A DNA stretch of 64,000 bases from Cephalopachus bancanus (GCA_027257055.1 JAPVLO010000322.1:992001-1056000); one strand, 5' to 3'; numbered from the stretch's first letter, positions 11,766 to 24,489 are shown. The notes: generated by a model from the sequence alone, not told the origin. Made by a program: numbers and translations.

Positions 11766-12239
11766 ATGGACCTTGGGCCCTTGTGTGGGGTCAGACATTG
11801 AAGAGAGGTGGTGTTCCCCCCAGGGTGGGTTTCCAGGCCACGCCTTCCCCAGTCGGGGCCCTACAGGTCAGGTCAGATAAGAGAGCAATTGGAGAGGGAT
11901 GGTGTGAACATCCCTTGATCCCATCAGTCAACCCCTGGCAGAGCAGCCTGCCACCTGACACACGGAGGGGAGTGAAATTGGTATCCACCACATGCCCCTC
12001 TGTTAAGATCACAATTTCCATGACAGAGCCGCTCTCTAATAGAGCCTGTCAACTTGGCTTAGGCTGCAATGGCTCAGAGCACACCCTCCTGAGAGCCCCA
12101 GGAATGTGGGATCTGAGGAGTAATTGTGCCTTAGCTGGGAGGATGCAGAGGGCAACAGAATGCCATTTGGAAGGGGACTTGGGCCTGGCACCTATCAGGC
12201 TCCCTAGCAAGTTACTGGGTAATTATTCTGTACAGTCGT

Positions 12240-12600
12240 GCCATCAGCCAGGGTCGCCAGCGAGCTCGCCAACCGACAGAGGGGGAAGGTGGGCCTCCCT
12301 GCGGGACCCCAGCGCCGGCTCTGGGCGGAGAGGGCCTCTCTGGACCCGCTAGAGGAGGACGCCTTTGACAGCGCGCAGGGGCCTGGAGCAGCCGTCTTTA
12401 TTGGCAGCCGGAGAGGCTGTTTGGGGAAATGGAAAAACTTGTGTCGGCGGCGTCAGTCTTGCAAAGGGGTAGCCAAGCAGTTTGCAGCGCGTTCTGTTCC
12501 TCGCGCTGCCGCCACCGCCTCGGCTCCTCGGAGCCTGCTGGGGAGGAGAGAGGGGGAGGAGGTGACCGAGTTCACGTCCCCACCGCTGCCTCTGTTGGAG
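12240..12600. promoter_or_regulatory. GC-rich CpG-containing segment
   Basis: CpG is retained throughout, with CCAAT-like sequence in reverse (TTTATTGGC at 12,396-12,404). It has a long open frame in plus (202 codons, 11,744-12,352) with no recognised domain. It may be a regulatory element or a distal part of the same island cluster. Confidence 0.45.
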
Positions 12601-13374
12601 TGATGGATGGCTGTCTGCTCAAGGCGGGGGAGCGCCTGCACAGCTCCCTCTGCAGGGAGCGGCGCTCAGCCTCCCACACCCGGCACGGAGGCTTCGGCAA
12701 ACTCCCATAGCCCCAAATGCTCGGGGGTGGGGGCGGGAGGCATGGGCTCTGGGTTAGTGAGCTTGGCCAGTTATTTTGGGTGAATGAGCCCATCCTTTTT
12801 GGTGTCATCCTGATCCGTGGCACTGTTGCACAAACGTCTGTCGCCTGCTCTGGGCTCTGCTCCACCCTTTTACAACAAACCCAGGTGTGTCTTCCTCGGA
12901 TGCCTGAGGCTCAGGAGGTACCCGGACTCACCTGAGTTTTATCAGGGTGGCACTTGGGTTATGGAACAGTTTGCCTCTGGGAAGAGACAAGATCAGAGGG
13001 TTGGTTTTGGGTCATCCCTTCTTTAAAAGAGAGTATATTTTAGAATTCCATTAATTGAGGGCTCCGGCGAATCAGTTAAATACAGAAATAAGATTCTATT
13101 GTGTCTCTCTTCTCTCATCCAGAATGTCCTTAGCAGGTCTTCTGGAGCTGGGGATTCTGAAATCAAAACCTGGGGACCAGGAGTGAGGGTTGGAGAGGGG
13201 GAACTTGGGGAGCAGAAGCCCTCTCATGGAAAGGGGTCTCTGTTTTGCAGTTTTCCTGTCAGGGGATCTTTGGGTCTAGTTCATGATGAAAACCAAGTCC
13301 CAGCTGTGGCGTAGGGGTGGAACTTGTGGATGCTACTGCATCTTGGGGCCAAGGTACTTAAACATGACCTCACC

Positions 13375-13660
13375 AACAATAATGATGATGGCAATAATAG
13401 TAACACACATTAGCTTACATTTCTTGGCACCTGGCATACGCCAAATACAGTGCATTTTATCTGCATTATCTCATTTAATTTTCAGAGCAGTTCTATACAA
13501 TAGTTGTTATTGTTATTTCCATTTTACAGGGGGAGAATACTGAGGGTCAAAGAGGTTAATTAACTTGCTTAAGGTGTCACAGCTGGAAAGGGACAGAGAC
13601 AGAACTCAGCCCAGGTTTTTCAGATTTCAGAGCCCTGCATGTAACCACTCTGTTCTGCTG
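13375..13660 (-). mobile_element. MIR, long copy
   Basis: ATTATCTCATTTAATTTTCA, then TTCCATTTTACAGGGGGAGA, AGAGGTTAATTAACTTGCTT and TGTAACCACTCTGTTCTGC follow the reverse-complement MIR from its 3' to its 5' end. Confidence 0.88.
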
Positions 13661-14889
13661 CAGAATTCTGCAGTTTCCTTTCAAAGCACATTTGTATGTT
13701 GGGGAAACACCCTTTAAAATTGTTACAGTTTTGCAATGAGTGGATGTTTGGTTTTGCTGCTTCTTTCTCTTTTTTCTAAAACAGAGAAAAACAAAAACAA
13801 AACCCCCAAATCTCTCACTTTCCAATGGGTCAGCCAGATCAGAGGAAGAAGAAACTGCCAGGTTTCATTGCTAGCTTATGTAAAAGCAAAGTTGCCTTAA
13901 AACAAATTATTCACTAATTTTACTAATATTTGATGCACCTTGTGAAAAGTCATCTTGAGTGTCTTCCTTGTGTTACTGTATCCTGTTCCCGGTGTGCCCT
14001 GGAGTTCAGCTAGACCCGGACAAATCTGGGGTCCTCCCTCGGTACCCTACCACACTTGCCTTTCAGCTCCTGTGAGGGTGGAAAGAGGGGTACCTACTGA
14101 GAAACCCCTTGCATAGGATGCTCAGTGTGTCGGCTGTGACTTGGCTCACAGCCATGGAGTGTGAGAAACTTTCACATTTCAAAACTGCCCTGGGCCAATT
14201 TAATAAACTTCTGCCACCTCCATCCTCTCCACATTTTTGAATTCTCAAATATTCACTCCCATCTAAGACGTGTACAAGAGTGGAAGGATTTTGGAATGTT
14301 AATAATGCAGAATTTTACAGCAGAGCAAGGTGAATTCTCAAGGGGTAATGGTTAACATCTGCTTTCTCTTTTCCCAAGATAACAATGAGGAAACCTGTGC
14401 TCTGCACATTCACACTCCAAGCCAGAAGTCGAGTCTCTCTCTCTGTGTCTGTCTTTCTCTCACTCTCTCAGCAAAGAGGTAAATTGTCCCCAGATCCAGC
14501 ACTAGGCACAATAACCAGAAAACTTGCATGTAGCAGGAGTGACAGTGATAGAAAAGAAAAAGAAAAAAAAAAAACAACAAAACCAAAGCCAATCTCTCAG
14601 GGGGCACTTTCTGGGCTGTGAACAAGACCCTGTCTTCCAGGTCTGAAAGATGGCAAGAAGTACTCTGCTTCCTCCCAGTGGGGCAATTCTTAGCAATCAG
14701 CATCAGAGCTGTGGTCCTGACATGTCCCCCGGCAAGTGGCAAGATGCTTTGTATCAGAAGGCGAAAAACAGAGAGAGCTGTCTCAGGTTCTAGATATGGG
14801 CTCTGGAGCGCCCACGGGAGTCTTGTGCTTGTCCTCTTTGAGAGTTTCTGTGCTTCCACCATCATACCTGCTCTCCAAGGGAAAGGATA
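13661..14889. other. unique block with low-complexity runs
   Basis: A CT-rich run at 14,431-14,470 and an A-rich run at 14,553-14,584. No gene recognised. Confidence 0.5.
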
Positions 14890-15070
14890 GTGGCTACCAG
14901 TGAGCTCTGGAAACAGAGGTACCTGGGTCCTAATCCCAGATCTGCCTATGTGAACCTGGGTAAGTGACCTCTCCCAGCCTGTCTTCTCATTTGTAAAATA
15001 GAAATGATAATACTGGCCTGGTGGTTTGTGGGTTGCTGAGCACAGAGTCTGGCTCAATACATGGTAACAC
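14890..15070 (+). mobile_element. MIR fragment
   Basis: CTAATCCCAGATCTGCCTAT, GTGAACCTGGGTAAGTGACC and TTGTAAAATAGAAATGATAA follow the plus-strand MIR. Confidence 0.85.
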
Positions 15071-16014
15071 TTTCAGAAAGCCACACATAAATACTACAGT
15101 CCACACTTGTTTCCTAAGACCTGTTTCACACCCTTCAAGCTGCTCATTTTATGGGATAAAATATTCTATGACTTGGAACCAGGTGACCCAGAATATAATT
15201 TCTGATCTAGCCCAGACCTATATGTTCACATGAATAGTCTTATGGAAATGATCCAGGTTCAAATCTTGGAGCAGCGAAGACATCCTTTAAAGAGCATCTC
15301 TTGGTTAGTTTTATGGCAAAAAAAAAAAAATGACCCAGAACTTATTTTTAAAAATGAAAGGTGCCAACCTTATGTTTGCAGCTACCTAGGGATTTTTATC
15401 ACTGGATTTTTGTGCTGAAACAAATGCTTCTCGATGTTGTAGCAACATCTCACAGCTTGGAGAAATGTGAGGAAATGGCTAGGCCTCATTGCATAGATGC
15501 CATCGTAGCCGAATACTGGAAGCCCTGAGCCAGTGCACCGGCTTGTCTCTTCTGTGTGCATAATGCAATTTAAATCCCTTGTTAATTTCCAGGTCGAGTT
15601 TCATTCATGAGGATAATCTTTAATTGATGTTAAATATAGGGATCAAGTTAAGTGCATTATTTCTTTTTTACAAAGTGCTAATTGTTCATGTTCTCATAAA
15701 TTATTTTCTCTTCTCATGTAGCAGGTTTTATGAAAGAACTTTTCAGCCAGTGCTTTTAACCTCATTGTATGAATATTATCCTGTAATCAGCAGGTCGTTC
15801 AGATCCTTCCTGTGCTGATGATCTCTATGTCACCCTTCAGAGCAGTAAGGAGGAGAAAAATGAGTTCGCTTTGAGGTTTTATATATATATATTATGGGTA
15901 GGCTCACAGACATTTAAAAAATATTTATATTCAAACATTTTAAACTTTAGACATATTTTTTCAGCTGCTTCTGTTCCTACTAAGAACTTTGAAGGGTTCA
16001 GCCTGAAACTATTT
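15071..16014. other. unique AT-rich block, possible conserved non-coding DNA
   Basis: The part 15,370-15,830 is high-complexity, AT-rich DNA with homeodomain-type words (GTTAATTTCC, CTTTAATTG). No repeat is recognised. Conservation is suspected from composition only. Confidence 0.4.
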
Positions 16015-16350
16015 TTTTTTAGATTCAGTAGTGTTAAGTATGTTTGCATGATTGTACAACCATCAGCACCATCCATCTCCAGAACTCTTTTCATCTTGCA
16101 AAACTGAAACTCTGTACCCATTAAATAACTTCCCATTTTCTCCCCCTTAAACCCCTGGCAACCACCATTCTACTTTGTATGAATTTGAGTATGAATTTTG
16201 TACTTTGTATAAGTGGAATCATACAGTATTTGTCTTTTTGTGATGGATTTATTTCACTTAGCACAATGTCCTCAAGTTTCATCCATGTTGTAGCATGTCA
16301 GAATTTAAGACTGAATGATATTCCGTTGTATGTAAATACCACACTTTGGC
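16015..16350 (-). mobile_element. L1 remnant (antisense)
   Basis: CCATCCATCTCCAGAACTCT, TTGCAAAACTGAAACTCTGT and AAGTGGAATCATACAGTATT are classic antisense L1M text. A local duplication TATGAATTT(T)GAG/TATGAATTTTG is seen at 16,178-16,200. Confidence 0.88.
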
Positions 16351-16354
16351 TGGA

Positions 16355-16670
16355 GTCATGGGTTGGTAAGAAGAATTTACCAAATCAGTTATGAACTAAG
16401 AATGGTAGATTTATTAAAGGGAAGATACGTTGTGAGGGGTACAACGGTCCAAACAGCAGAGAGAATGTCTGCAGTCTGCAAAGAGGCAGGGGCTAGAGAG
16501 GTGTTTTTATGAGGAGTGTCAGGGTTTAGTGGACCAGGAATTGTCTTTGGGAGGAGTCTGCCAAAGGAAATTTCCGGAGGTTTGTGAAGCAGTTGATTGA
16601 TGGTGGTGCTTTGTTTCTTTAAGATAAAGTTAGTTAACAGCAATCATTAATTAGCAACAAATGGTTAACT
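16355..16670 (-). mobile_element. ERV1-like solo LTR
   Basis: On the minus strand there is a TATA-like CATAAAAAC, a pyrimidine-rich leader, then CCTTTAATAAATCT as polyadenylation signal, and an end in CTTACCAACCC. This architecture (promoter, R, AATAAA, short U5) is LTR-like. No internal retroviral coding sequence is attached. The family is not identified. Confidence 0.6.
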
Positions 16671-16924
16671 ACTTTTTTTTTACTGCAAATGTTATACAAC
16701 TGGCTAAACAGCATGTACAGCTCTTTGCTATTATCAGTAAGTTCCTTGGTACATTTGTAAAATCTGATCCTGAGATTTCCTTCCTCAATTTACTCAGTTG
16801 ATGCTGGCCTAATCGGGCGTCATATTCCTCCACAATGTTCAGGATGGATCCTGTGCTGAGATTTTGTTAGGAGATGAGAAAGAAGCTTTGTCTGCCCTCA
16901 AGGAACTTGAATAAAAAGTAAGAC
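16671..16924. other. unclassified spacer
   Basis: A T-run at 16,670-16,681 then unique sequence. It could be degraded retroviral or L1 material, but I cannot support that. Confidence 0.35.
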
Positions 16925-17155
16925 AATGGTGATACCTACTATTTATTGAGCTCTTGCATACACTGTTTTATTTCATCTTCACTAAGATCTCTGAGGGAGA
17001 TGCTGTGTTTATTCCTATTTACGCATGAATCAAGTGAAGTTCAAAACTGTTAAGTCACATGTCCATGATCATCACAGACAGGGGAATGAGGATTTGAACC
17101 TAGGTTCTTTTGAGCTCAAAACCGTACCCTTAACCCAAACAATACAGCGCCTCTT
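16925..17155 (-). mobile_element. MIR
   Basis: CTACTATTTATTGAGCTCTT, GAATGAGGATTTGAACCTAG and AACCCAAACAATACAGCGCC follow the reverse-complement MIR from 3' to 5'. Confidence 0.85.
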
Positions 17156-17159
17156 GCAA

Positions 17160-17730
17160 GGACACAAGCCCCAGAAAAATAAGGGAGCTGTGTTCCTCCA
17201 GAGAGCCACAGGTGATGTACTAGGGGAATTCAGAAGAAGCTGAGATGGCTTTCTTCTTGGGATCCGAGAAGGCTTCTTGGAGGAAGTGATGTCTGGGCTG
17301 GAGCTGGGAGAATAAGTAGGCTGTGGGTGGGCAGAGATGAGGGAGGCGAAAGGAGGATCACCGGAAGGGGCATTACTAACATAGGTCCAGGGGAGAAACA
17401 GAATGAGACGTCCAGGGCAAGGCAAGCAGTTTGGGTGGAGTATGAAGGGATGGGCTGGGAGCTGAGGTTTTTATGAAGAGATTTTTATGAAGTCAAGCTA
17501 CCTGAGCTGGAAGGCCTGGGGGATACAGACTCTCATTTGCAGAAGAGGAAGTCAAGCAGCAGGGAAGCTGAGCAACACGCCAAGCCACAGGAAAACAAAA
17601 CTCAGCTCTCCAGACTCTAGGCCAGTGCTTGCTCCACCGCAGGTCAGAAAAAGCTGGGGATTTGGTTGTGGGTGATGGGAAAGCCCTAGAGATGTTTGAG
17701 CAGAGACATAGTGAGGTTAGGACCTTGCAT
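17160..17730 (-). mobile_element. L2 fragment, split by a MIR3-like piece
   Basis: GAGGCTTCTTGGAGGAAGTG and TGATGTCTGGGCTGGAGCTG match antisense L2, as does GATGTTTGAGCAGAGACATA near 17,690. The segment 17,475-17,640 reads as reverse MIR3 (TCATTTGCAGAAGAGGAAGT; CCAGACTCTAGGCCAGTGCT). Confidence 0.75.
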
Positions 17731-17907
17731 TCTGAGCCTCAGACCCACAGGGCAGTCCTAGAAGTGAAAGTGGTATTAGGGCACTGTCACACACAAACAA
17801 GGGTTGTTATGACTCAGGATCCCTGGCTGTGGACCTGTACTGAGTAGACAGGGCAGCTCCTCCAGAATTGTGTCCCTACAAATCTACTGAGTTTGCTCCT
17901 TCCATAG

Positions 17908-18216
<309 letters not shown>

Positions 18217-18248
18217 TAGACTGTTTTTTTTTTTAATAACAAAATGAG

Positions 18249-18546
18249 GCCGGGCTCGGTGGCTCCGCCTGTAATCCCGCGCTTTGGGAGGCTGAGGTGA
18301 GTGGATTGCCTGAGCCTGCGGGTTCGAGACCCACCTGGGCAACTTGGCAAGACCTCATCTCTACAATAAATAAAAAATTAGCCGGGCGTGGTAGCACACT
18401 CCTGTAGTTCCAGCTACTTGGAAGGCTGAAGTGGAAGGATCACCGGAGCCCAGCAGGTCGAGGCTGCGGTGGCCGGGAGTGTGCCACTCCACTCCAATCT
18501 GGGCGACAGGGTGAGACTCCAACTCAAAAAAAACCAAAACCAAAAC
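18249..18546 (+). mobile_element. Alu, lineage-type
   Basis: GGCCGGGCTCGGTGGCTCCG start, CTGCGGGTTCGAGACCCACC left arm, CAGCAGGTCGAGGCTGCGG right arm and GACTCCAACTC end. Target duplication CAAAATGAG at 18,240-18,248 and 18,547-18,555. Confidence 0.97.
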
Positions 18547-18692
18547 CAAAATGAGCTTGTTTTGAGTAAAGGTACAGATGAGGAGGCATACTGGAGGCAG
18601 TATGAGTCAGGGTGGGAAGGAAAACATTCTCAGGACAGATGTAGGTTGGAACCCACCTCTGTTATAGTTTTTTCAGTGTAAAAAGAAGAATT

Positions 18693-20374
<1,682 letters not shown>

Positions 20375-20790
20375 CATTCTTTCTATTCAGTTACTCGTTT
20401 AACACAGACACAGAGCATTCATGACGCATGGGGACAGTGCTGGGTCCCTGACACTGAGCACGGTCCCTCCTCTGCCTCCCATGAGGCTCATAGTTCACAA
20501 TCCAGTGTGAGAAACCCATGAACAGGGGTTGCTGGGGACCTCTGGGAGCCCAGAGGAGGGTAGCGGTTGAAGCCCTAAACTGGAGGGGAGTGGGAGCTGG
20601 AGGTTGCAGGGATGTTTCTAGAGGTTGTGAACATTGGAGATGCAGGTGGGTGAAAGCATGATGGGGCTCCAGGCAGAAGGAAACGCGTGTGCAGAGATTA
20701 AGAGAGTGGCGTGCTGAGCGATCCCAGGAGGCCAGGTCATGGGCAGCCTTGTAGGGCAGAACAGGCAGGATGGGCAGTGTGTGAGTACAG
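20375..20790 (-). mobile_element. L2 fragment (antisense)
   Basis: Reverse L2 3' end (CCCATGAGGCTCATAGTTCA) continuing into CCAGGCAGAAGGAAACGCGT and GGCAGCCTTGTAGGGCAGAA. Confidence 0.75.
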
Positions 20791-20799
20791 ATCTGTGCA

Positions 20800-20802
<3 letters not shown>

Positions 20803-20854
<52 letters not shown>
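20803..20854. repeat. (GT)26 microsatellite
   Basis: Twenty-six uninterrupted GT units. Its length and purity suggest it is polymorphic. It lies between two oppositely oriented L2 fragments. Confidence 0.98.
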
Positions 20855-20855
<1 letters not shown>

Positions 20856-20879
20856 AGTGTCAGTAAGAGGGATGACGTG

Positions 20880-21145
20880 GCTGCCCATTGTCCTTGGGAG
20901 AAATCCCCAATTCCTTACCATGGCCCACAAGACCCTTCTTGGTCTGGCCCCTGTAATCTGCCCTCTCACCCTATCACATGCCACTGTTCCCTTCACACTC
21001 TCCTCCAGCCCTCTGACCTCCTCCAGTTTCCCATCACACCTCTGCTCTTGTCAGATCTGTGACTCACATATGCTGTTCCCTCTGCCTGGAACTCAATTCT
21101 TCCTTGCCCCCAACCTGCCTAACTTTTATAAAATGATTTTTGCAC
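20880..21145 (+). mobile_element. L2 fragment
   Basis: CCAATTCCTTACCATGGCCC, GGTCTGGCCCCTGTAATCTG and TATGCTGTTCCCTCTGCCTG follow L2 ORF2-end text in the plus direction. Confidence 0.85.
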
Positions 21146-21164
21146 AAGTGATGTATGAACCCCT

Positions 21165-22825
21165 TCTCTTTTTTCAAAAACAGCTTTATTTAAGTATAAT
21201 TTACATACCAAAAAATTCACCTGTCAACAATGTACAATTCAATGGTTTTTTAGTCTTTTCACGAAGTTATACAACTGTCATTACTAGCTAATTCCAGAAC
21301 AATTTTTTCCTCTACAAAAGAGGCTGTGGACCTGTTAGCAGTCACTCCTCACTTCCCTTTCTCCTCAGCCCCTGACAACCACAAATCTACTTTCTGTCTC
21401 TACGGGTTTGCCTCCTCCGGACATTTTATATAAGTGGAATCACACAGCATACATATGGCTTTTTATGACTGGTTTCTTTCATTAAGCATGATATTTTAAA
21501 AATTCATGTGGTAGCATGGATCAGTACTTCATTCCTTTTTTTGGCTGAATAATGTTCCATTGGACGTATATCCCCTGTTTTACTTATTCATCATTGAAGG
21601 ACCTTTGGGTTTCTACATTTCGCTATTATGAATAATGATGCTATGAAATTCATGTACGTTTTTGTGTGGATATGTTTCCAGTTCTCTTGGGTACATACAC
21701 CTAGGAGGGGAATTGCTGGGTCATATGGTAAACACTATGTTTGATTTTTTGAGGAACTATCAAATTATTTCCCAATGGCTGCCCCATTTTGCATTCCTAC
21801 CAGCAACGTTTGAGGGCCTGTTGCTCCACATCCCATCTGTCTCCCACTAGTCATCCTAGTGGGTATGAAGTGGGTTTGATTTGTATTTCCCTAATGATTA
21901 ATGAAGTTGAGCATATTTTCATGTGTTTCTTGGCTTTTTGTATATCTTTTGGAGACTTGTCTATATATTTGTATTCACATATACATTTTTTCCTATTAAA
22001 ATGCAGTTGTCTTTTTATTATTGAGTTCTAAGAGTTTTTAAAATATATTCTGTATCTATGTCCCTTATTAGATATATAATTTGCAGTTAAAAAAACATTT
22101 TGGAGGTTGTCTTTTTACTTTTTTCGCAGCACAAATTTTAAATTGTGATATATTTTATCTTTTTCTTTTTCCTGTGTTTGGTGTCACATCTGAGAAACCA
22201 TTGCCTAGCCAAAGGTCATAAAGCTTTATTCCTGTGTTTTCTTCTACGAGTTTTAGAGATTTAGCTCTTACATTTAGGTCTATGATTCATTTTGAGTTAA
22301 TTTTTGAATAGGATGATGTGGTTGTCCAGTTGTCCCAGCACCATTTGTTAAAAAGAGTGGTCTTTCGGCTGGGCTCGGTGGCTCAGCCTGTAATCCCACG
22401 CTTTGGGAGGCCGAGGTGAGTGAATTGCCTGAGCCTGCGGGTTCGAGACCCGCCTGGGCAACTTGGCAAGACCTCATCTCTACAATAAATCAAAAAATTA
22501 GCCGGGTGTGGTAGCGCACGCCTGTAATTCTGGCTACTCGGAAGGCTGAGGCGGAAGGATCGCTGGAGCCCAGCAGGTCGCGGCTGCGGTGGCTGGGAGC
22601 GGCCACTGCACTCCAGTCTGGGTGACAGAGTGAGACTCCGACTCAAAAAAAAAAAAAAGAGTGGTCTTTCTTCATTGAATTATCTTGGCACTTTTGTGAA
22701 AAATAAGTTGACCATTCATGTAAAAGTTTATTTCTGGACTCTCAAATCTGTTCTGTGGACTATATGTCTCTCCTTGTGCCAGTACCACAGTGTGTTGACG
22801 ACCATAGCTGTGTAATAGGTTTTTG
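21165..22825 (-). mobile_element. L1 remnant (antisense), split by a young Alu
   Basis: A long stretch of antisense L1M ORF2 text: AACCACAAATCTACTTTCTG, GAATTGCTGGGTCATATGGT, CTAATGATTAATGAAGTTGAG, TTTTGAGTTAATTTTTGAATA, GCCAGTACCACAGTGTGTTG. Frames are broken throughout. Confidence 0.93.
22367..22654 (+). mobile_element. Alu, lineage-type, best-preserved copy
   Basis: Full dimer inserted in L1 with a perfect 16-bp target duplication AAAAGAGTGGTCTTTC (22,351-22,366 and 22,655-22,670). Its left arm contains GCGGGTTCGAGACCCGC at 22,437-22,453. It is probably among the youngest insertions here and a good type specimen for the subfamily. Confidence 0.98.
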
Positions 22826-23164
22826 CAGGTGCTTAGTATATGCTTCATGCATGACTGGGTATGAGGGTTTATGGAGGAGTTTGTGGGGGTGGAAAGAGGC
22901 AGCCACTCCCTTTGGTGCTGGAGTGGCAAGTGCATGCCACAGACACCTGAACTTCAGTGCTTCTTAGCTCCTTCTTAAAAGGTGTCTCCCTAGGTACAGA
23001 CTTCTCCAGCCTCCTCCTTTGAATTTTTTTTTTTTGTCTCTAAAATCCTTCCAGGATCAAAAAATTGTACTCAAAGCGCATGCCTCTGTCTACCTTAGAG
23101 ATGGATATCGCGGCTCTTGACTGCTTCCCCTAGCAGTACAGTAGCTTCCTAGCTGTCAAGACCT
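22826..23164. other. unique spacer
   Basis: No gene or identifiable repeat. A short T-run lies at 23,026-23,035. Confidence 0.5.
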
Positions 23165-23270
23165 CTGCGGAGTCACTTCACCCCTCTGGACCTCACTTAC
23201 TTCGACAGTATTAATACTCACCTTTCAGTGTTGTTTAAGAATAAATTAGATTTAAAGAAAGGAATAAATT
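23165..23270 (+). mobile_element. MIR fragment
   Basis: GAGTCACTTCACCCCTCTGG, ACCTCACTTACTTCGACAG and a TAAGAATAAATTAGA end resemble the plus-strand MIR 3' half. Confidence 0.65.
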
Positions 23271-23274
23271 AGAT

Positions 23275-23435
23275 AATGTGCCAAGCACTAAGATAGCTTC
23301 AGAAGTATCTGATCCTCTGAGATATGTAGTCTTAACTTCATTTATAAAGGTGGAGAAACTGAGGCACACATAGATGAGCTTGCAGACCAGGGCACTGTAT
23401 CGTTCCGTGACAGAGCCAGGACTCAAGGCTACCCC
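23275..23435 (-). mobile_element. MIR fragment
   Basis: ATGTGCCAAGCACTAAGATA, GGTGGAGAAACTGAGGCACA and CAGAGCCAGGACTCAAGG are reverse MIR. It lies back-to-back with the preceding plus-strand MIR. Confidence 0.75.
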
Positions 23436-23439
23436 TGCA

Positions 23440-24070
23440 GCCTACCCGCGTGTGGCTCCAAGACCTGAGTTTCCGGGGTCAGCGTTGCAGGGATGGAGGG
23501 AGCCTGCGGGTTCTAGAAAACCCCGCTCAGGACAAATTCTGGGGTGAAGCCTGCTCCCTTCGCTTCCCAGCCTCTTCTTCCCTGGCATGCCATCCCAAAA
23601 GAGATTTGGCTGGGCCGGGCGGGAGGCAAAGCTCTCCCAGGTGCAGCCAGGCCCCCGGCCCGCAGCACTTTCTAAAACCAGGGTAGCTGCGTTCTGCCTT
23701 GGTGGTCCCGCTGCTCCGTCCTCGGCCTGGGATGCGCCGAACATTCGGGATGGAAAATAAGCACAAAAGAACACAGAGGAAAGGCCTGGAAAATGCTAAT
23801 GCGGCGCCCGCACGGCTGGCGGCGGCGCAGCCGAGGGCCGCGGTCACGGCGCTGTGCCTCATTATTACCGCCGGGGGCCCGCGGCCGCGAGCAGCAGGGC
23901 GCGGGGCCCACGCGGCGCGGCTGATGGCAGCGCTGATGGCGCGGCCCGCGGGCTCAGCGGGCGTCCGGGCGGCCTGGGCTGCGCGCTCGGTCAGTGCCAG
24001 TGCCGGTGCCGGGAGGGTGGGGAGTGGGCGCCTCCCCGCCCCCAACCGGACACCGCGCAGGCCTACACCT
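23440..24070. promoter_or_regulatory. CpG island
   Basis: Dense CpG with no repeats. It contains an octamer-like ATGCTAAT (23,793-23,800), repeated GTGCCAGTGCCGGTGCCGGG and NotI-like GCGGCCGC. Long frames occur on both strands (190 codons plus, 200 codons minus), but neither shows a recognisable domain and both track the GC content. It is likely a promoter or developmental CpG island. The gene is not identifiable. Confidence 0.65.
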
Positions 24071-24084
24071 GATTCCTCATTTCC

Positions 24085-24485
24085 ATTAGAGTTCAGATGG
24101 AAAAGTATCAAAGATAAAAAAGAAATCAATACTAGTCATAAGAAGTTCGGACAATACCTCCAACACTTTCTTCCCCAAACCTCTTCAGAGGTAACCACTG
24201 TTTACACAGTGTGTACTGCTTACTGTTTATTGGTGTGTAGTCTTCTAGGTTTTTTAATACAGTACTCATAGATATTTGATTTTTTAAAAATTCAAAATGG
24301 AAAAACATAATGCAGGTTTTTTTTTCTCCTACCCGTGAATGTAATTCTGGTCTCTTGCTTTTTTTCACGTAAGAATGTGCCTGGAGAACATCTCATTTTA
24401 GCAGGTGTAGCCCCTACTAATTCTTTCCAAAAGCCACATAATATTCCAGAATACCAGGGTACAGGATTTAATATAACCTTTCTTT
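24085..24485 (-). mobile_element. L1 remnant (antisense)
   Basis: CAACACTTTCTTCCCCAAAC, AGAGGTAACCACTGTTTACA and GTGCCTGGAGAACATCTCAT match the antisense 3' part of old L1s. The same region recurs near 25,120-25,340 in degraded form. Confidence 0.65.
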
Positions 24486-24489
24486 GACT

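Larger units (their letters stand above)
9085..13374. other. 4.3-kb repeat-poor block with two GC islands
   Basis: No interspersed repeat is recognised for over 4 kb, in a window otherwise dense in Alus. GC content climbs around 9,960-10,060, 10,440-10,950 and 12,240-12,600. No exon with convincing codon structure, initiation context and splice sites is visible. The long open frames are those expected by chance in CpG-rich DNA. Confidence 0.6.

Noticed and set aside
11744..12352. 202-codon open frame
   Set aside because: GC-rich chance frame, no recognisable protein features, and no promoter directly upstream.
14410..15057. 215-codon minus-strand open frame
   Set aside because: It crosses low-complexity CT/A-rich runs and a MIR, so coding is implausible.
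20803..21291. Open frame with a Cys-Val repeat
   Set aside because: It is only the translation of the (GT)26 microsatellite plus L2 text.
22437..22453. A tRNA gene suggested by the T-arm-like hairpin
   Set aside because: There is no acceptor stem, anticodon arm or A box in tRNA spacing. The hairpin is part of an Alu.
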